From NCBI RefSeq assembly GCF_024195285.1, contig NZ_JALHBS010000109.1:1-43298 (forward strand): 43,298 nucleotides of DNA, in the 5' to 3' direction. The notes below the pieces were generated by a model, which was not told the origin of the DNA, made no database searches, and saw only the letters and a program-made list of their open reading frames with translations. Shown in pieces: positions 29,679-37,651 of the stretch; position 1 is the first letter of the stretch, and every line of letters begins with the position of its first letter. The stretch is from Aurantimonas marianensis. Its GTDB lineage: Bacteria > Pseudomonadota > Alphaproteobacteria > Rhizobiales > Rhizobiaceae. The position numbers and the translations under genes are program-made.

Positions 29679-29915
29679 ATGGGAAAAACAATCGAGAAAA
29701 TGCGTGCCAATCCCAAAGGCGACTGGCACATTCGTGATGTGGAGAAGGCCTGCAGGGAAGCCGGTGTGGCGTGCATGAAACCCAGCAGGGGTTCGCACTG
29801 GAAGGTGGGAAACCCGGAAGGTGGCCGCCGCTACACCATTCCCGCCAGACGGCCTATAAAGATGGTGTATATCCAAGAGCTTGTAAAATTCCTGGATGAA
29901 ATGGGAACGACATGA
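29679..29915 (+). CDS. hicA: HicA family toxin (mRNA interferase)
   Basis: A 78-residue HicA-type toxin with a double-stranded RNA-binding-like fold that cleaves mRNA when not bound by HicB. The catalytic His is in PSRGSHWKVG (His40), followed by RRYTIPARRPIKMVYIQELV, the conserved basic and C-terminal helix of the family. Starts at ATG 29679; an ATG at 29700 would trim seven residues. The next gene overlaps by 4 bases. The coding sequence is visibly richer in A and T than the flanking cob genes, consistent with recent acquisition. Confidence 0.88.
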   Translation: MGKTIEKMRANPKGDWHIRDVEKACREAGVACMKPSRGSHWKVGNPEGGRRYTIPARRPIKMVYIQELVKFLDEMGTT

Positions 29916-30181
29916 GCGCGAGACCCGAGTTGAGAACCGTGGATGGGATGCCATTCGATCCGGCATCCTACGAGATCGTCCTGCGGCCACTGACCGATGA
30001 CGAAGGCGGAGGATGGCTCGCTACAATTCCTGCCCTGCCCGGCTGTATGGGCGACGGAGAGAGCGAGTTGGAGGCGATAGTCGACGTTCGATCGGCGGCT
30101 CTGGAATGGGCCGATGGCTGTGTTCAGGACGGCGAGTCGATACCATCACCGACGAGCGCCAACCTCGAAGCCGCCGAGTAA
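29912..30181 (+). CDS. hicB: HicB family antitoxin
   Basis: An 89-residue antitoxin with the degenerate RNase H-like fold typical of HicB: YEIVLRPLTDDEGGGWLATI, then PALPGCMGDGESELEAIVDV. It would bind and block HicA. The protein ends about 15 residues after the fold, so the C-terminal ribbon-helix-helix or helix-turn-helix DNA-binding domain found in many HicB proteins appears absent, which argues against self-repression. It overlaps hicA by ATGA and its TAA lies 3 bases before the cobT ATG. Confidence 0.88.
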   Translation: MSARPELRTVDGMPFDPASYEIVLRPLTDDEGGGWLATIPALPGCMGDGESELEAIVDVRSAALEWADGCVQDGESIPSPTSANLEAAE

Positions 30182-30184
30182 ATC

Positions 30185-32095
30185 ATGGCCCGCATCGGCG
30201 ACAACCAGCGTCCCGCATCCCATAAGCCCGTCGACCGGGAGCCGTTTCGGCGCGCCGTCGCCGGATGCCTGCGCGCCATCGCCGGCGAACCCGATCTCGA
30301 AGTCACCTATGCTTCCGAGCGGCCGGGCCTCACCGGTGCGCGCGCGCGGCTGCCCGAATTGCCCAAACGCGCTACCCGGAACGATCTCGCCGTCACCCGG
30401 GGCCTTGCCGACGCGATGGCGCTGCGCAAGGCCCGGCACGATGCGCGTCTCCACACCAGCCTGGCGCCCGAGGGCAAGGCGGCGCGGGCCGTCTACGACG
30501 CCGTCGAGCAGGCCCGCTGCGAGGCGATCGGCGCCAAGGCCATGCAAGGCGTCGGCGACAATCTCGCCTCGATGCTCGAGGATAAATATTTCCGCTCCAA
30601 CCTGACCGACGTGACCGACCGCGCCGAGGCGCCGATCGAGGATGCGGTCGCGCTGATGGTGCGCGAGAAGCTGACCGGCCGGCCGGTGCCCGAGAGCGCG
30701 CGGGCGCTGGTCGATGTCTGGCGCGACTTCGTCGACGGCAAGGCCGGTGAGAAATTCGACCGGCTGTCGCAGACGGTCGGCGACCAGGAGGATTTCGCCC
30801 GGGCCATGCGCGACATGCTCGTCTCGCTGGAGATGGCCGAAAAGCTCGGCGACGAGAACGAGAGCGAGGAAAGCGACGAGGACGAGGAGCAGGGCGACAA
30901 CCAGACCCGCGATTCCGAGGACGGCGGCTCGGAGAAGGAAAGCGGCACCGACGAGGCAGAGTCGCAGGAAAGCGAGACCGAGGGCGAGAACCAGGACGCG
31001 GCGGAGGCCGAATCATCGGAGACCAGCGCCGAGGATCCGACCGACGACGACAGCCAGGACGCCGAGACCCCGGGCGATTCGCGGAGGCCGAACCAGCCGC
31101 TGAACAACCTCAGCATCGCCACCGACTACAAGGTGTTCTCCCAGGCCTTTGACGAAATCATCGGCGCCGAGGAGCTGTGCGACGAGGCCGAGCTCGACCG
31201 GTTGCGCTCGTTTCTCGACAAGCAGCTCGCGGCGCTCCAGGGCGTCGTCGGGCGGCTCGCCAATCGCCTGCAGCGCCGCCTGATGGCGCAGCAGAACCGG
31301 TCGTGGGATTTTGATCTTGAGGAAGGCTATCTCGACAGCGCCAGGCTGCACCGTCTGGTCATCGATCCGATGCAGCCGCTCTCCTACAAGATGGAGCGCG
31401 ACACCGACTTCCGCGACACGATCGTCACGCTGCTGATCGACAATTCCGGTTCGATGCGCGGCCGGCCGATCACCGTCGCGGCGACCTGCGCCGACATCCT
31501 CGCCCGCACGCTGGAGCGCTGCGGCGTCAAGGTCGAGGTGCTCGGCTTCACCACCCGTGCGTGGAAGGGCGGCCAATCGCGCGAGGCGTGGCTGAAGGCG
31601 GGCAAGCCGGCCAAACCCGGTCGCCTGAACGACCTCAGGCACATCATCTACAAATCCGCCGATTCGCCCTGGCGCCGGGCGCGGCGCAATCTCGGTCTGA
31701 TGATGCGCGAGGGGCTGCTTAAGGAGAATATCGACGGCGAGGCGCTGATCTGGGCGCATAACCGTCTCCTCGCCCGGCCCGAACAGCGGCGCATCCTGAT
31801 GATGATCTCGGACGGAGCGCCGGTCGACGATTCCACCCTCTCGGTCAATCCCGGCAATTATCTGGAGCGGCATCTGCGCGCGGTGATCGAGCAGATCGAG
31901 ACGCGCTCGCCGGTCGAGTTGCTTGCCATCGGCATCGGCCACGACGTCACCCGCTACTATCGCCGCGCCGTGACCATCGTCGACGCCGAGGAACTGGCCG
32001 GCGCGATGACCGAGCAGCTCGCCGATCTCTTTGAGGACGAAAGCCGAGGGCGCCAGCCCCTGCGCCGCAAGGTCGCGGCCGGCGGACGGCGTTGA
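30185..32095 (+). CDS. cobT: Aerobic cobaltochelatase subunit CobT
   Basis: A 636-residue chelatase subunit. The N-terminal third is helical, a highly acidic Glu/Asp/Ser-rich linker follows (about residues 217-300), and the C-terminal von Willebrand A domain holds the metal-binding [14 protein letters not shown] (D419) and [17 protein letters not shown], closing with [16 protein letters not shown]. It works with CobS and CobN on B12. The ATG sits 3 bases after the hicB stop, and no clear Shine-Dalgarno is seen, so translation may be coupled to hicB. Its first 93 bases have a decayed second copy at 29586-29655. Confidence 0.94.
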   Translation: MARIGDNQRPASHKPVDREPFRRAVAGCLRAIAGEPDLEVTYASERPGLTGARARLPELPKRATRNDLAVTRGLADAMALRKARHDARLHTSLAPEGKAARAVYDAVEQARCEAIGAKAMQGVGDNLASMLEDKYFRSNLTDVTDRAEAPIEDAVALMVREKLTGRPVPESARALVDVWRDFVDGKAGEKFDRLSQTVGDQEDFARAMRDMLVSLEMAEKLGDENESEESDEDEEQGDNQTRDSEDGGSEKESGTDEAESQESETEGENQDAAEAESSETSAEDPTDDDSQDAETPGDSRRPNQPLNNLSIATDYKVFSQAFDEIIGAEELCDEAELDRLRSFLDKQLAALQGVVGRLANRLQRRLMAQQNRSWDFDLEEGYLDSARLHRLVIDPMQPLSYKMERDTDFRDTIVTLLIDNSGSMRGRPITVAATCADILARTLERCGVKVEVLGFTTRAWKGGQSREAWLKAGKPAKPGRLNDLRHIIYKSADSPWRRARRNLGLMMREGLLKENIDGEALIWAHNRLLARPEQRRILMMISDGAPVDDSTLSVNPGNYLERHLRAVIEQIETRSPVELLAIGIGHDVTRYYRRAVTIVDAEELAGAMTEQLADLFEDESRGRQPLRRKVAAGGRR

Positions 32096-33123
32096 CGGCT
32101 CGATCGCAAGGCAGGGGGCGGGTTCTCGCCTCGCTTGTCCTGCTCGCGGCGCTGGCGACGTCCGGCCTGGCGACGGCGGCCGAATCGATCGACGTTTCGT
32201 CGAAGCCGATCGCCCGCTTCGGCAAGGATTCCGCCTCCGGTCGTTACGGCGATCTCGATTTCGTCGGCGGGTTTGAGTTCTGGTCGCGTGACGGCCGCCT
32301 CAAGGGCGTCTCGGCGATCCGCCTCCAGGGCGGCGGAGAGCGGTTTCTGTCGGTCACCGACACCGGCAACTGGTTCGCCGGCCGCATCGAGCGGGACGCC
32401 GCCGGACGGCCTACAGGCTTGGGTGATGCGGTGATCGCGCCGCTTCTCGGTCCCGACGGCCAGCCGATGCGCGGCAAGATCGCCGCCGACGCCGAATCGC
32501 TGTCCATCGACGGCGACCGCGTGTTCGTCGGCTTCGAGCGCGATCACCGGATCTATGTCTATGAAAATCCGCGCGCCCCCTTCGGCGAGGCGGCCCGTGA
32601 AATCCCCCTGCCCCTCCCCCGGCATGAACTCAGGACCAATCGCGGCATCGAGACGATCGCCACAGCCCCCGCGAGGACCCCGCTTGCCGGGGCGCGCGTC
32701 GCGATCGCGGAGCGGTCGATCGATACCGACGGCAATCTCTTCGCGGCGATCTTCGACGGTTCCCGTAACGGCGTGTTCAAAATCCGCAAGGACGCCGACT
32801 GGGACGCCTCCGACGGCGCCTTCCTGCCGGGCGGCGACCTTCTGCTGCTGGAGCGGCGCTATCGCGGCTTTTTCGGGGGTCTGGGCATTCGCATCCGGCG
32901 AATCGCCGGAACGAGCATCCGGCCCGGCGCGCTCGTCGACGGGCCGGTGATCATGGAAGCCGATCTGTCGAACGAGATCGACAACATGGAAGGGCTGGAT
33001 GTCTGGATCGGCGAGGACGGCGACACCCGCCTCACCCTCGTTTCGGACGACAACGGCTCGATCTTCCAGCGCAATCTGCTCCTGGAGTTTCGTCTGGTCG
33101 ACCGGCCGGCGCCGATCAACTGA
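32092..33123 (+). CDS. Esterase-like/phytase-like beta-propeller protein, exported
   Basis: A 343-residue protein of the 'esterase-like activity of phytase' family. It has a signal peptide ([20 protein letters not shown]) and repeated propeller segments ([47 protein letters not shown]-like [20 protein letters not shown]). True activity is unproven in this family. The start is TTG at 32092, overlapping the cobT stop as TTGA; no ATG or GTG is available early in the frame. Such genes follow cobT in some rhizobia by my recollection, so co-transcription is plausible. Confidence 0.85.
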   Translation: MTARSQGRGRVLASLVLLAALATSGLATAAESIDVSSKPIARFGKDSASGRYGDLDFVGGFEFWSRDGRLKGVSAIRLQGGGERFLSVTDTGNWFAGRIERDAAGRPTGLGDAVIAPLLGPDGQPMRGKIAADAESLSIDGDRVFVGFERDHRIYVYENPRAPFGEAAREIPLPLPRHELRTNRGIETIATAPARTPLAGARVAIAERSIDTDGNLFAAIFDGSRNGVFKIRKDADWDASDGAFLPGGDLLLLERRYRGFFGGLGIRIRRIAGTSIRPGALVDGPVIMEADLSNEIDNMEGLDVWIGEDGDTRLTLVSDDNGSIFQRNLLLEFRLVDRPAPIN

Positions 33124-33147
33124 TCAGCCGCGCTCGTCCGGCATTCC

Positions 33148-33831
33148 TCAGGCCCGCGCGGCCCGGTACGGCAGGAACTGCTGCATGATGATCCGGTAGG
33201 GCACCAGCGCGAAGACGGCGATCAGCAGCTTGACCGACAGATCGCCGAGCCCCCAGGACACCCAGCGGGGGGCCTCCGCGGCAAGAACGCCGAGAAGCGG
33301 GGCGGTCTCCAGCGCGAAGGGCTCGTTCGGCCCGAGCAAAAGAAACATCGGCGCGAAGGCCACGGTGAAGAACACGAAGGTATCGAGCACCGATCCCGAG
33401 ACCGACGAGGCCGCGGGCGCGCGCCACCAGCTTGCTCCGCGCAGCCGGTTGAAGACCGCGATATCGAGAAGCTGCGCCGCCAGAAACGCCGCGCCCGAGG
33501 CGATGGCGATGCGGAACAGGCGCTCGGCGGCGGTCGCGTAGCCGAGCAGGCCGAGATCGAACAGCAGCGGCGGGATGACGATCGAGCACAGCACCGCCAT
33601 GGCGAAGCCGGCATAAACGGCGCGCCGCGCCACTTGCGGACCGTAACGCCGGTTGGTGAGATCGGTAACCAGGAAGGCGAAGGGATAGACGAAGGCGCCC
33701 CAGGTCAGAATATCGGCGAGCTGTAGCGACCCGAGCTGGACGAAGAGCGGAAACTGCACGGCGACATTCGCGGCGAGGACGATCGTCGTCATCGCCGCGA
33801 CGGGCAGAAGATAGATGCGCATGGATTTCAT
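33148..33831 (-). CDS. VUT/YhhQ family queuosine precursor transporter
   Basis: A 227-residue membrane protein of the VUT (COG1738, YhhQ) family, which imports queuine precursors preQ0 or preQ1. Six membrane spans are apparent; WGAFVYPFAFLVTDLTNRRY is the family hallmark, and LLDIAVFNRLRG and GSVLDTFVFFTVAFAP are further conserved segments. The preferred start ATG 33831 lies directly on the 3' end of a preQ1-I-like pseudoknot, which supports the transporter call independently. It follows rpmB on the same strand. Confidence 0.92.
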   Translation of the reverse strand: MKSMRIYLLPVAAMTTIVLAANVAVQFPLFVQLGSLQLADILTWGAFVYPFAFLVTDLTNRRYGPQVARRAVYAGFAMAVLCSIVIPPLLFDLGLLGYATAAERLFRIAIASGAAFLAAQLLDIAVFNRLRGASWWRAPAASSVSGSVLDTFVFFTVAFAPMFLLLGPNEPFALETAPLLGVLAAEAPRWVSWGLGDLSVKLLIAVFALVPYRIIMQQFLPYRAARA

Positions 33832-33858
33832 TTTTTTAACCTGGGTAATGGAACCAGC
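33829..33858 (-). promoter_or_regulatory. Candidate preQ1 class I riboswitch
   Basis: On the minus strand the RNA reads CTGG (33857-33854), TTCCATTAC, CCAG (33844-33841), GTT, seven A, then TG of the start codon. CTGG and CCAG form the P1 stem. CAT in the loop can pair with the ATG start codon to make the P2 pseudoknot, and the A-rich tail sits where preQ1-I aptamers have theirs. The layout closely resembles the known Thermoanaerobacter aptamer (CTGG...CCAG-TTAACAAAAC). Ligand binding would hide the start codon. The stem is only 4 bp, so this is a by-eye call. Confidence 0.6.
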
Positions 33859-33903
33859 GTGCCGGGCGCGAATCCGCGACCGACAAGGGGATATTGCGTG
33901 GCC

Positions 33904-33922
33904 CGGCCGCAATACGCGGCCG
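33904..33922 (-). terminator. Hairpin after rpmB
   Basis: CGGCCGC and GCGGCCG form a perfect 7-bp stem around a 5-base loop, 9 bases past the rpmB stop. No U tract follows, and the VUT riboswitch lies about 45 bases further on. It may attenuate read-through from rpmB. Confidence 0.4.
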
Positions 33923-33931
33923 AAATCAGCC

Positions 33932-34234
33932 TCAGCTGGCGGCTGCGTCCGCTTCGGCGGCCTTCTTGGCGATCTGACGCTTGAGCAGACGGGCACGCTG
34001 CGACAGATCGCCTGCATCCGCCTTGAGCAGGAACGCGTCGAGACCGCCACGATGCTCGACCGAGCGTAGCGCGTAGGCCGAAACGCGCAGGCGGTAGCGC
34101 TGTCCGAGCGAATCGGAGATCAGCGTGACGTTGCACAGATTCGGCAGGAACTTGCGACGCGTCTTGTTGTTCGCGTGGCTGACATTGTTGCCGGACTGGA
34201 CAGCCTTGCCAGTGAGTTCGCAGGCGCGTGACAT
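33932..34234 (-). CDS. rpmB: 50S ribosomal protein L28
   Basis: A 100-residue L28. The N-terminus [20 protein letters not shown] and the [18 protein letters not shown] segment are the family signature, and the 20 C-terminal residues are a basic then Ala-rich tail common in Alphaproteobacteria. ATG 34234 is preceded by AAAGGTG at good spacing; the codon before it is TTG. A strong promoter is visible at 34332-34360. Confidence 0.97.
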   Translation of the reverse strand: MSRACELTGKAVQSGNNVSHANNKTRRKFLPNLCNVTLISDSLGQRYRLRVSAYALRSVEHRGGLDAFLLKADAGDLSQRARLLKRQIAKKAAEADAAAS

Positions 34235-34277
34235 CAAATCACCTTTCAGATTAACCTAACACCCGATCCGGGCGCGC

Positions 34278-34292
34278 CGCCGTAAAACGGCG
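34278..34292 (-). other. Stem-loop in the rpmB leader
   Basis: CGCCGT and ACGGCG form a 6-bp stem with a 3-base loop between the rpmB promoter and start codon. It may affect leader structure, but no ribosomal-protein autoregulation is shown. Confidence 0.35.
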
Positions 34293-34331
34293 CGATCATC
34301 GCTGTCGGGCAAGACCGGAAATTCGACCGGC

Positions 34332-34360
34332 TCTATAGGCCGCGCGAAGGAAAGCGTCAA
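34332..34360 (-). promoter_or_regulatory. Sigma-70 promoter for rpmB
   Basis: On the minus strand TTGACG (34360-34355), preceded by C, and TATAGA (34337-34332) are separated by exactly 17 bases. This is close to the alphaproteobacterial housekeeping consensus CTTGAC-N17-CTATAT and gives a leader of roughly 90 bases. Confidence 0.75.
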
Positions 34361-34461
34361 GCCGTTACACCATTGCGGCACTGCCGTGCCCGGTCATAAA
34401 AGCGCGCCGATCGTAAGATCATGGCTCGTCGATGATCTTACTCGGCCCTGAAGGCGAACAG

Positions 34462-35250
34462 ATGACACCCAGACAGCTCCTTCTCGGCGTCGCGATACTG
34501 GCCTCGGCCCATGCGGTCGGCCCGGCCGACGCCACGACCGATCGCCAGACGGTGACGACCCAATACGGCATGGCGGTCGTCGGCCTCAAGATCGGCAAGG
34601 CGTCCTTCGACACGGTGATCGACGGCGGCCGTTTTTCGGTCAAGGGCACCCTCTCCTCCGCCGGCCTCGGGAGTCTCGTCTCCGACACGGCCGGCACCAG
34701 CCGGGTTTCCGGCCGCGTGACCGGCAAGAGCTTTGCCCCTGAGAGCTACGGTCTCGACTATGCCAGCGACGACAAGCGCTGGAAAAGCGAGGTTGCCTTC
34801 AGCGGCGGACGCGTCACCGCGGCGAGCGTCAGCCCGAAGCGCGAGAAGCCGAAGCCGAGTTACGTGCCGGTCAAGCGGTCCCAACTCGCCGCCGTCGTCG
34901 ATCCCTTGAGCGGTCTGATGATCAAGACGAGCGACGCCGCCTCGGTATGCAAGCGCACCCTGCCCTTCTATGATGGCTGGTCGCGGCTCGATTTGCGGCT
35001 CTCGTCGGCTGGCACGCGGCAGTATTCGATGCCCGGCTATGCCGGCCCGGCGACGGTCTGCAACGTCACCATCCGACCAGTCGGCGGCTATGACGCATCG
35101 TCGAAGGGTCTGAACTATCTGGCGAAGCAGACGATCCAGATCTGGTTCGCGCCGATCGCGCGCGAGGACGTCTTCGTGCCGGTCTATGCGCGCATTCCGA
35201 CGAAGGTCGGATCGCTGACGCTGCAAGCAACCTCCGTGTCGGTGAAATGA
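34462..35250 (+). CDS. DUF3108 domain exported protein
   Basis: A 262-residue protein with a signal peptide (MTPRQLLLGVAILASAHAVG) and a beta-rich DUF3108 domain. Segments such as LKIGKASFDTVIDGGRFSVK, DPLSGLMIKTSDAASVCKRT and FYDGWSRLDLRLS match the uncharacterised family I associate with rpmB neighbours in rhizobia. ATG 34462 has GAAGGCGAAC upstream and starts the signal peptide, so I prefer it to ATG 34432. Divergent from rpmB. Periplasmic or outer-envelope location is likely; function unknown. Confidence 0.82.
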   Translation: MTPRQLLLGVAILASAHAVGPADATTDRQTVTTQYGMAVVGLKIGKASFDTVIDGGRFSVKGTLSSAGLGSLVSDTAGTSRVSGRVTGKSFAPESYGLDYASDDKRWKSEVAFSGGRVTAASVSPKREKPKPSYVPVKRSQLAAVVDPLSGLMIKTSDAASVCKRTLPFYDGWSRLDLRLSSAGTRQYSMPGYAGPATVCNVTIRPVGGYDASSKGLNYLAKQTIQIWFAPIAREDVFVPVYARIPTKVGSLTLQATSVSVK

Positions 35251-35340
35251 CCGTCGCGGCCCCGTTCCTGACCATTGCATTGACCGGATAACGCGCCGCC
35301 GCCCATAAGCACGCGTTGATACGGGTGGTGGGACGCGGGT

Positions 35341-36213
35341 TTGGGAACGGTTCTGGGCTTTTCGGCGGTGCTGATGTGGGCGCTGCTGGCGCTTTTGACG
35401 GCCCGCAGCGGCGCGGTTCCGCCGTTCCAGCTCGCCGCCATGACATTCGCGGTCGCCACCCTCGTCGGCCTCGCTGCGATGAAGGCCCGCGGAACCGGGA
35501 TGCCGGTGTTCCGGCAACGACCCGCCGTCTGGATTCTCGGCGTCGGCGGGCTGTTCGGCTATCACGCGCTCTATTTCGCCGCCCTGCGCAATGCCCCGGC
35601 GGCCGAGGCGAGCCTGATCGCCTATCTCTGGCCGCTGTTCATCGTGCTCGGCTCGGCCATGCTGCCGGGCGAACGGCTGCGCTGGTTCCATGCCGCCGGC
35701 GCGCTGCTCGGCCTTGCCGGCGCGGCGCTGATCGTCACCGGCGGCGGCGCCATCGCCTTTTCACCCGACTCCCTCTTCGGTTACGCGCTCGCCGGGCTCT
35801 GCGCCCTCACCTGGTCGAGCTATTCGCTGCTGTCACGCCGCTTCGGCAGCGTTCCGAGCGATGTCGTCACCGGTTTTTGCGCGGCAACGGCGGTGCTCGC
35901 GCTGGTCGCTCACCTCATCTTCGAGGCGACCGTCTGGCCCCAGACCCCCGGCGAATGGCTGGCCGTCCTCCTGCTGGGGCTGATGCCGGTCGGCGGCGCC
36001 TTCTATGTCTGGGATCACGGCGTCAAGCACGGCAATATCCAGATCATCGGCGCGTCGAGCTATGCCGCGCCGCTCCTGTCGACACTGGTCCTGGTCGCGG
36101 CGGGGGAAGCGGCCATGACCGGCGCGATCGTCGCCGCCGCCGTGCTGATCACCCTCGGCGCCTGCCTCGCGGCGCTGCCGCTGTTTCGGCGCCTCCTCCG
36201 GCGGCGCGCGTAA
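35341..36213 (+). CDS. EamA/DMT family exporter (YddG-like)
   Basis: A 290-residue protein with ten predicted membrane spans in two EamA repeats (FSAVLMWALLALLTARSG in the first, LAGLCALTWSSYSLLSRRFG starting the second). EASLIAYLWPLFIVLGSAML and MPVGGAFYVWDHGVKHGNIQ recall aromatic amino acid exporters such as YddG. The start is TTG at 35341 after a GGTGGTGGG stretch; the first ATG, 33 bases in, would damage the first span. Substrate cannot be told from sequence. It lies 90 bases after the DUF3108 gene. Confidence 0.87.
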   Translation: MGTVLGFSAVLMWALLALLTARSGAVPPFQLAAMTFAVATLVGLAAMKARGTGMPVFRQRPAVWILGVGGLFGYHALYFAALRNAPAAEASLIAYLWPLFIVLGSAMLPGERLRWFHAAGALLGLAGAALIVTGGGAIAFSPDSLFGYALAGLCALTWSSYSLLSRRFGSVPSDVVTGFCAATAVLALVAHLIFEATVWPQTPGEWLAVLLLGLMPVGGAFYVWDHGVKHGNIQIIGASSYAAPLLSTLVLVAAGEAAMTGAIVAAAVLITLGACLAALPLFRRLLRRRA

Positions 36214-36224
36214 GCCTCCGCCGG

Positions 36225-36677
36225 TCAGCCCTCGCCCGCTTCGCGCGGCGTTGGCCGCCAGTCCTTCGGCGCCATCTCGAATGATTTGAAGTCGAAGCCC
36301 GGCGCGACCGTACAGCCGACCAGCGTGTATTCGCCGAGGCTCGTCGCCGTCTGCCACCAGCCGGCGGGCACGACGAATTGCGGCGATTCATGCTCGCCGA
36401 TATCCGGGCCGAGGCGACGGGACGACACATCATGACCGTCTTGCGAGACGGTGATCACCAGCGGCGCGCCGCCATACCAGTGCCAGACCTCGGCCGCATC
36501 CTTGACCCGGTGCCACGCGGACGTCTCGCCTTCCTCCAGCAGATAGTAGATCGCAGTCGAGCGGGCCCGGCCCTTGCCCTTCGCCGGTTCGTCGCGAAAG
36601 GTCTCGCGATACCAGCCGCCTTCGGGGTGCGGCTTCAGGTCGAGGGTCGTGACGATCTTCAGGGCGGCCGAACTCAT
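36225..36677 (-). CDS. DUF985 cupin family protein
   Basis: A 150-residue single-cupin protein of the DUF985 (cupin_5) family. It begins with LKPHPEGGWYRETFRDE and contains STAIYYLLEEGETSAWHRV, AEVWHWYGGAPLVITV, VVPAGWWQTATSLGEYTLVG and CTVAPGFDFKSFEMA, the family signatures. Ligand and activity are unknown, although homologues bind sugar nucleotides or metals. ATG 36677 overlaps the gloB stop by one base arrangement (ATGA), so it is co-translated with gloB. Confidence 0.9.
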   Translation of the reverse strand: MSSAALKIVTTLDLKPHPEGGWYRETFRDEPAKGKGRARSTAIYYLLEEGETSAWHRVKDAAEVWHWYGGAPLVITVSQDGHDVSSRRLGPDIGEHESPQFVVPAGWWQTATSLGEYTLVGCTVAPGFDFKSFEMAPKDWRPTPREAGEG

Positions 36678-37447
36678 CAGTACTGATCCCGCTTCTTGCG
36701 AATGGCGGCGAACACCGCGGCGGGGCTGGCGTCCTCCATGCCCATCGCCTGCATAAGCGCCGGTTCGTCGGCGCGCAGGAACGGGTTGGTCTGCTTCTCG
36801 CGCCCGAGCGAAACCGGCAGCGTCGGCTTGCCCTGCGCCAGCAGGGCCTCGACCTCGCTGACGCGCTCGCGCAGGGCCGGGTTCCGCGGATCGACATCGA
36901 TGGCGCAGCGGGCGTTGGTGGCGGTGTATTCGTGGCCGCAATACAGCATCGTCTCGTCGGGCAGCGCCCTGAGCCGTTGCAGCGAATCCCACATCATCGC
37001 CGCGTCGCCCTCGAACAGCCGGCCGCAGCCGAGCGAAAACAGCGCGTCGGCGGCGAAGACCGCCTTGGCGTCCGGCAGATAATAGGAGATTTCACCCAGC
37101 GTATGCCCCGGTGTGTCGATCGCCTCCACGCGAATGCCGCCAAGTTCGAACGCGTCGCCGCCGGAGACCGTGCGATCGATGCCGGGAATCTTCGCCCGCT
37201 CCTTTTCCGGTCCGACGATTTCGAGTCCGAACCGCGCCTTCAATGCCTCGTTCGCCGCGACATGGTCGCCGTGATGATGCGTGGTCAGGATGTGGGTGAG
37301 ATTCCAGCCGGCCTTTTCCAGTTCGGCGAGGATTGGCGCCTCCTCCGGCGCATCGATCGCAATCGTCGTGCCGCTGTCCTTTTCGTGAACGAGCACGCCG
37401 AAATTGTCGCCGCGGCAGACGAATTGGCGGATTTCGATTTCGGCCAT
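36677..37447 (-). CDS. gloB: Hydroxyacylglutathione hydrolase (glyoxalase II)
   Basis: Hydrolyses S-lactoylglutathione, completing methylglyoxal detoxification. The 256-residue metallo-beta-lactamase-fold protein has the zinc motif LTTHHHGDHVAANEAL, then DTPGHTLGEISYY, FAADALFSLGCGRLFEGDAA and MLYCGHEYTATNARCAIDV, and the C-terminal HAGH domain ending FLRADEPALMQAMG. Full length. It is divergent from the methyltransferase at 37652 across about 200 bases, an arrangement I recall as common in the order. Confidence 0.95.
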   Translation of the reverse strand: MAEIEIRQFVCRGDNFGVLVHEKDSGTTIAIDAPEEAPILAELEKAGWNLTHILTTHHHGDHVAANEALKARFGLEIVGPEKERAKIPGIDRTVSGGDAFELGGIRVEAIDTPGHTLGEISYYLPDAKAVFAADALFSLGCGRLFEGDAAMMWDSLQRLRALPDETMLYCGHEYTATNARCAIDVDPRNPALRERVSEVEALLAQGKPTLPVSLGREKQTNPFLRADEPALMQAMGMEDASPAAVFAAIRKKRDQY

Positions 37448-37651
37448 GACAAACGTTTCCTCTTGTGAGTGCGTCGAAAAGCCGAGTTAGGGCGCTCGGG
37501 CGGCGTGTCAGCCGCCGAACCCGCCTGTTCTCCCCCTGCCGGCTGCCGAAGGGAGTTTCGACCAAGCTTGTGAACGTCCTATATGGAGCGTTCGATCCGT
37601 CGCGGCTGGAGCATCGGACTCAAAAGTGGAATCCGTGTTTGAATCGATCCG

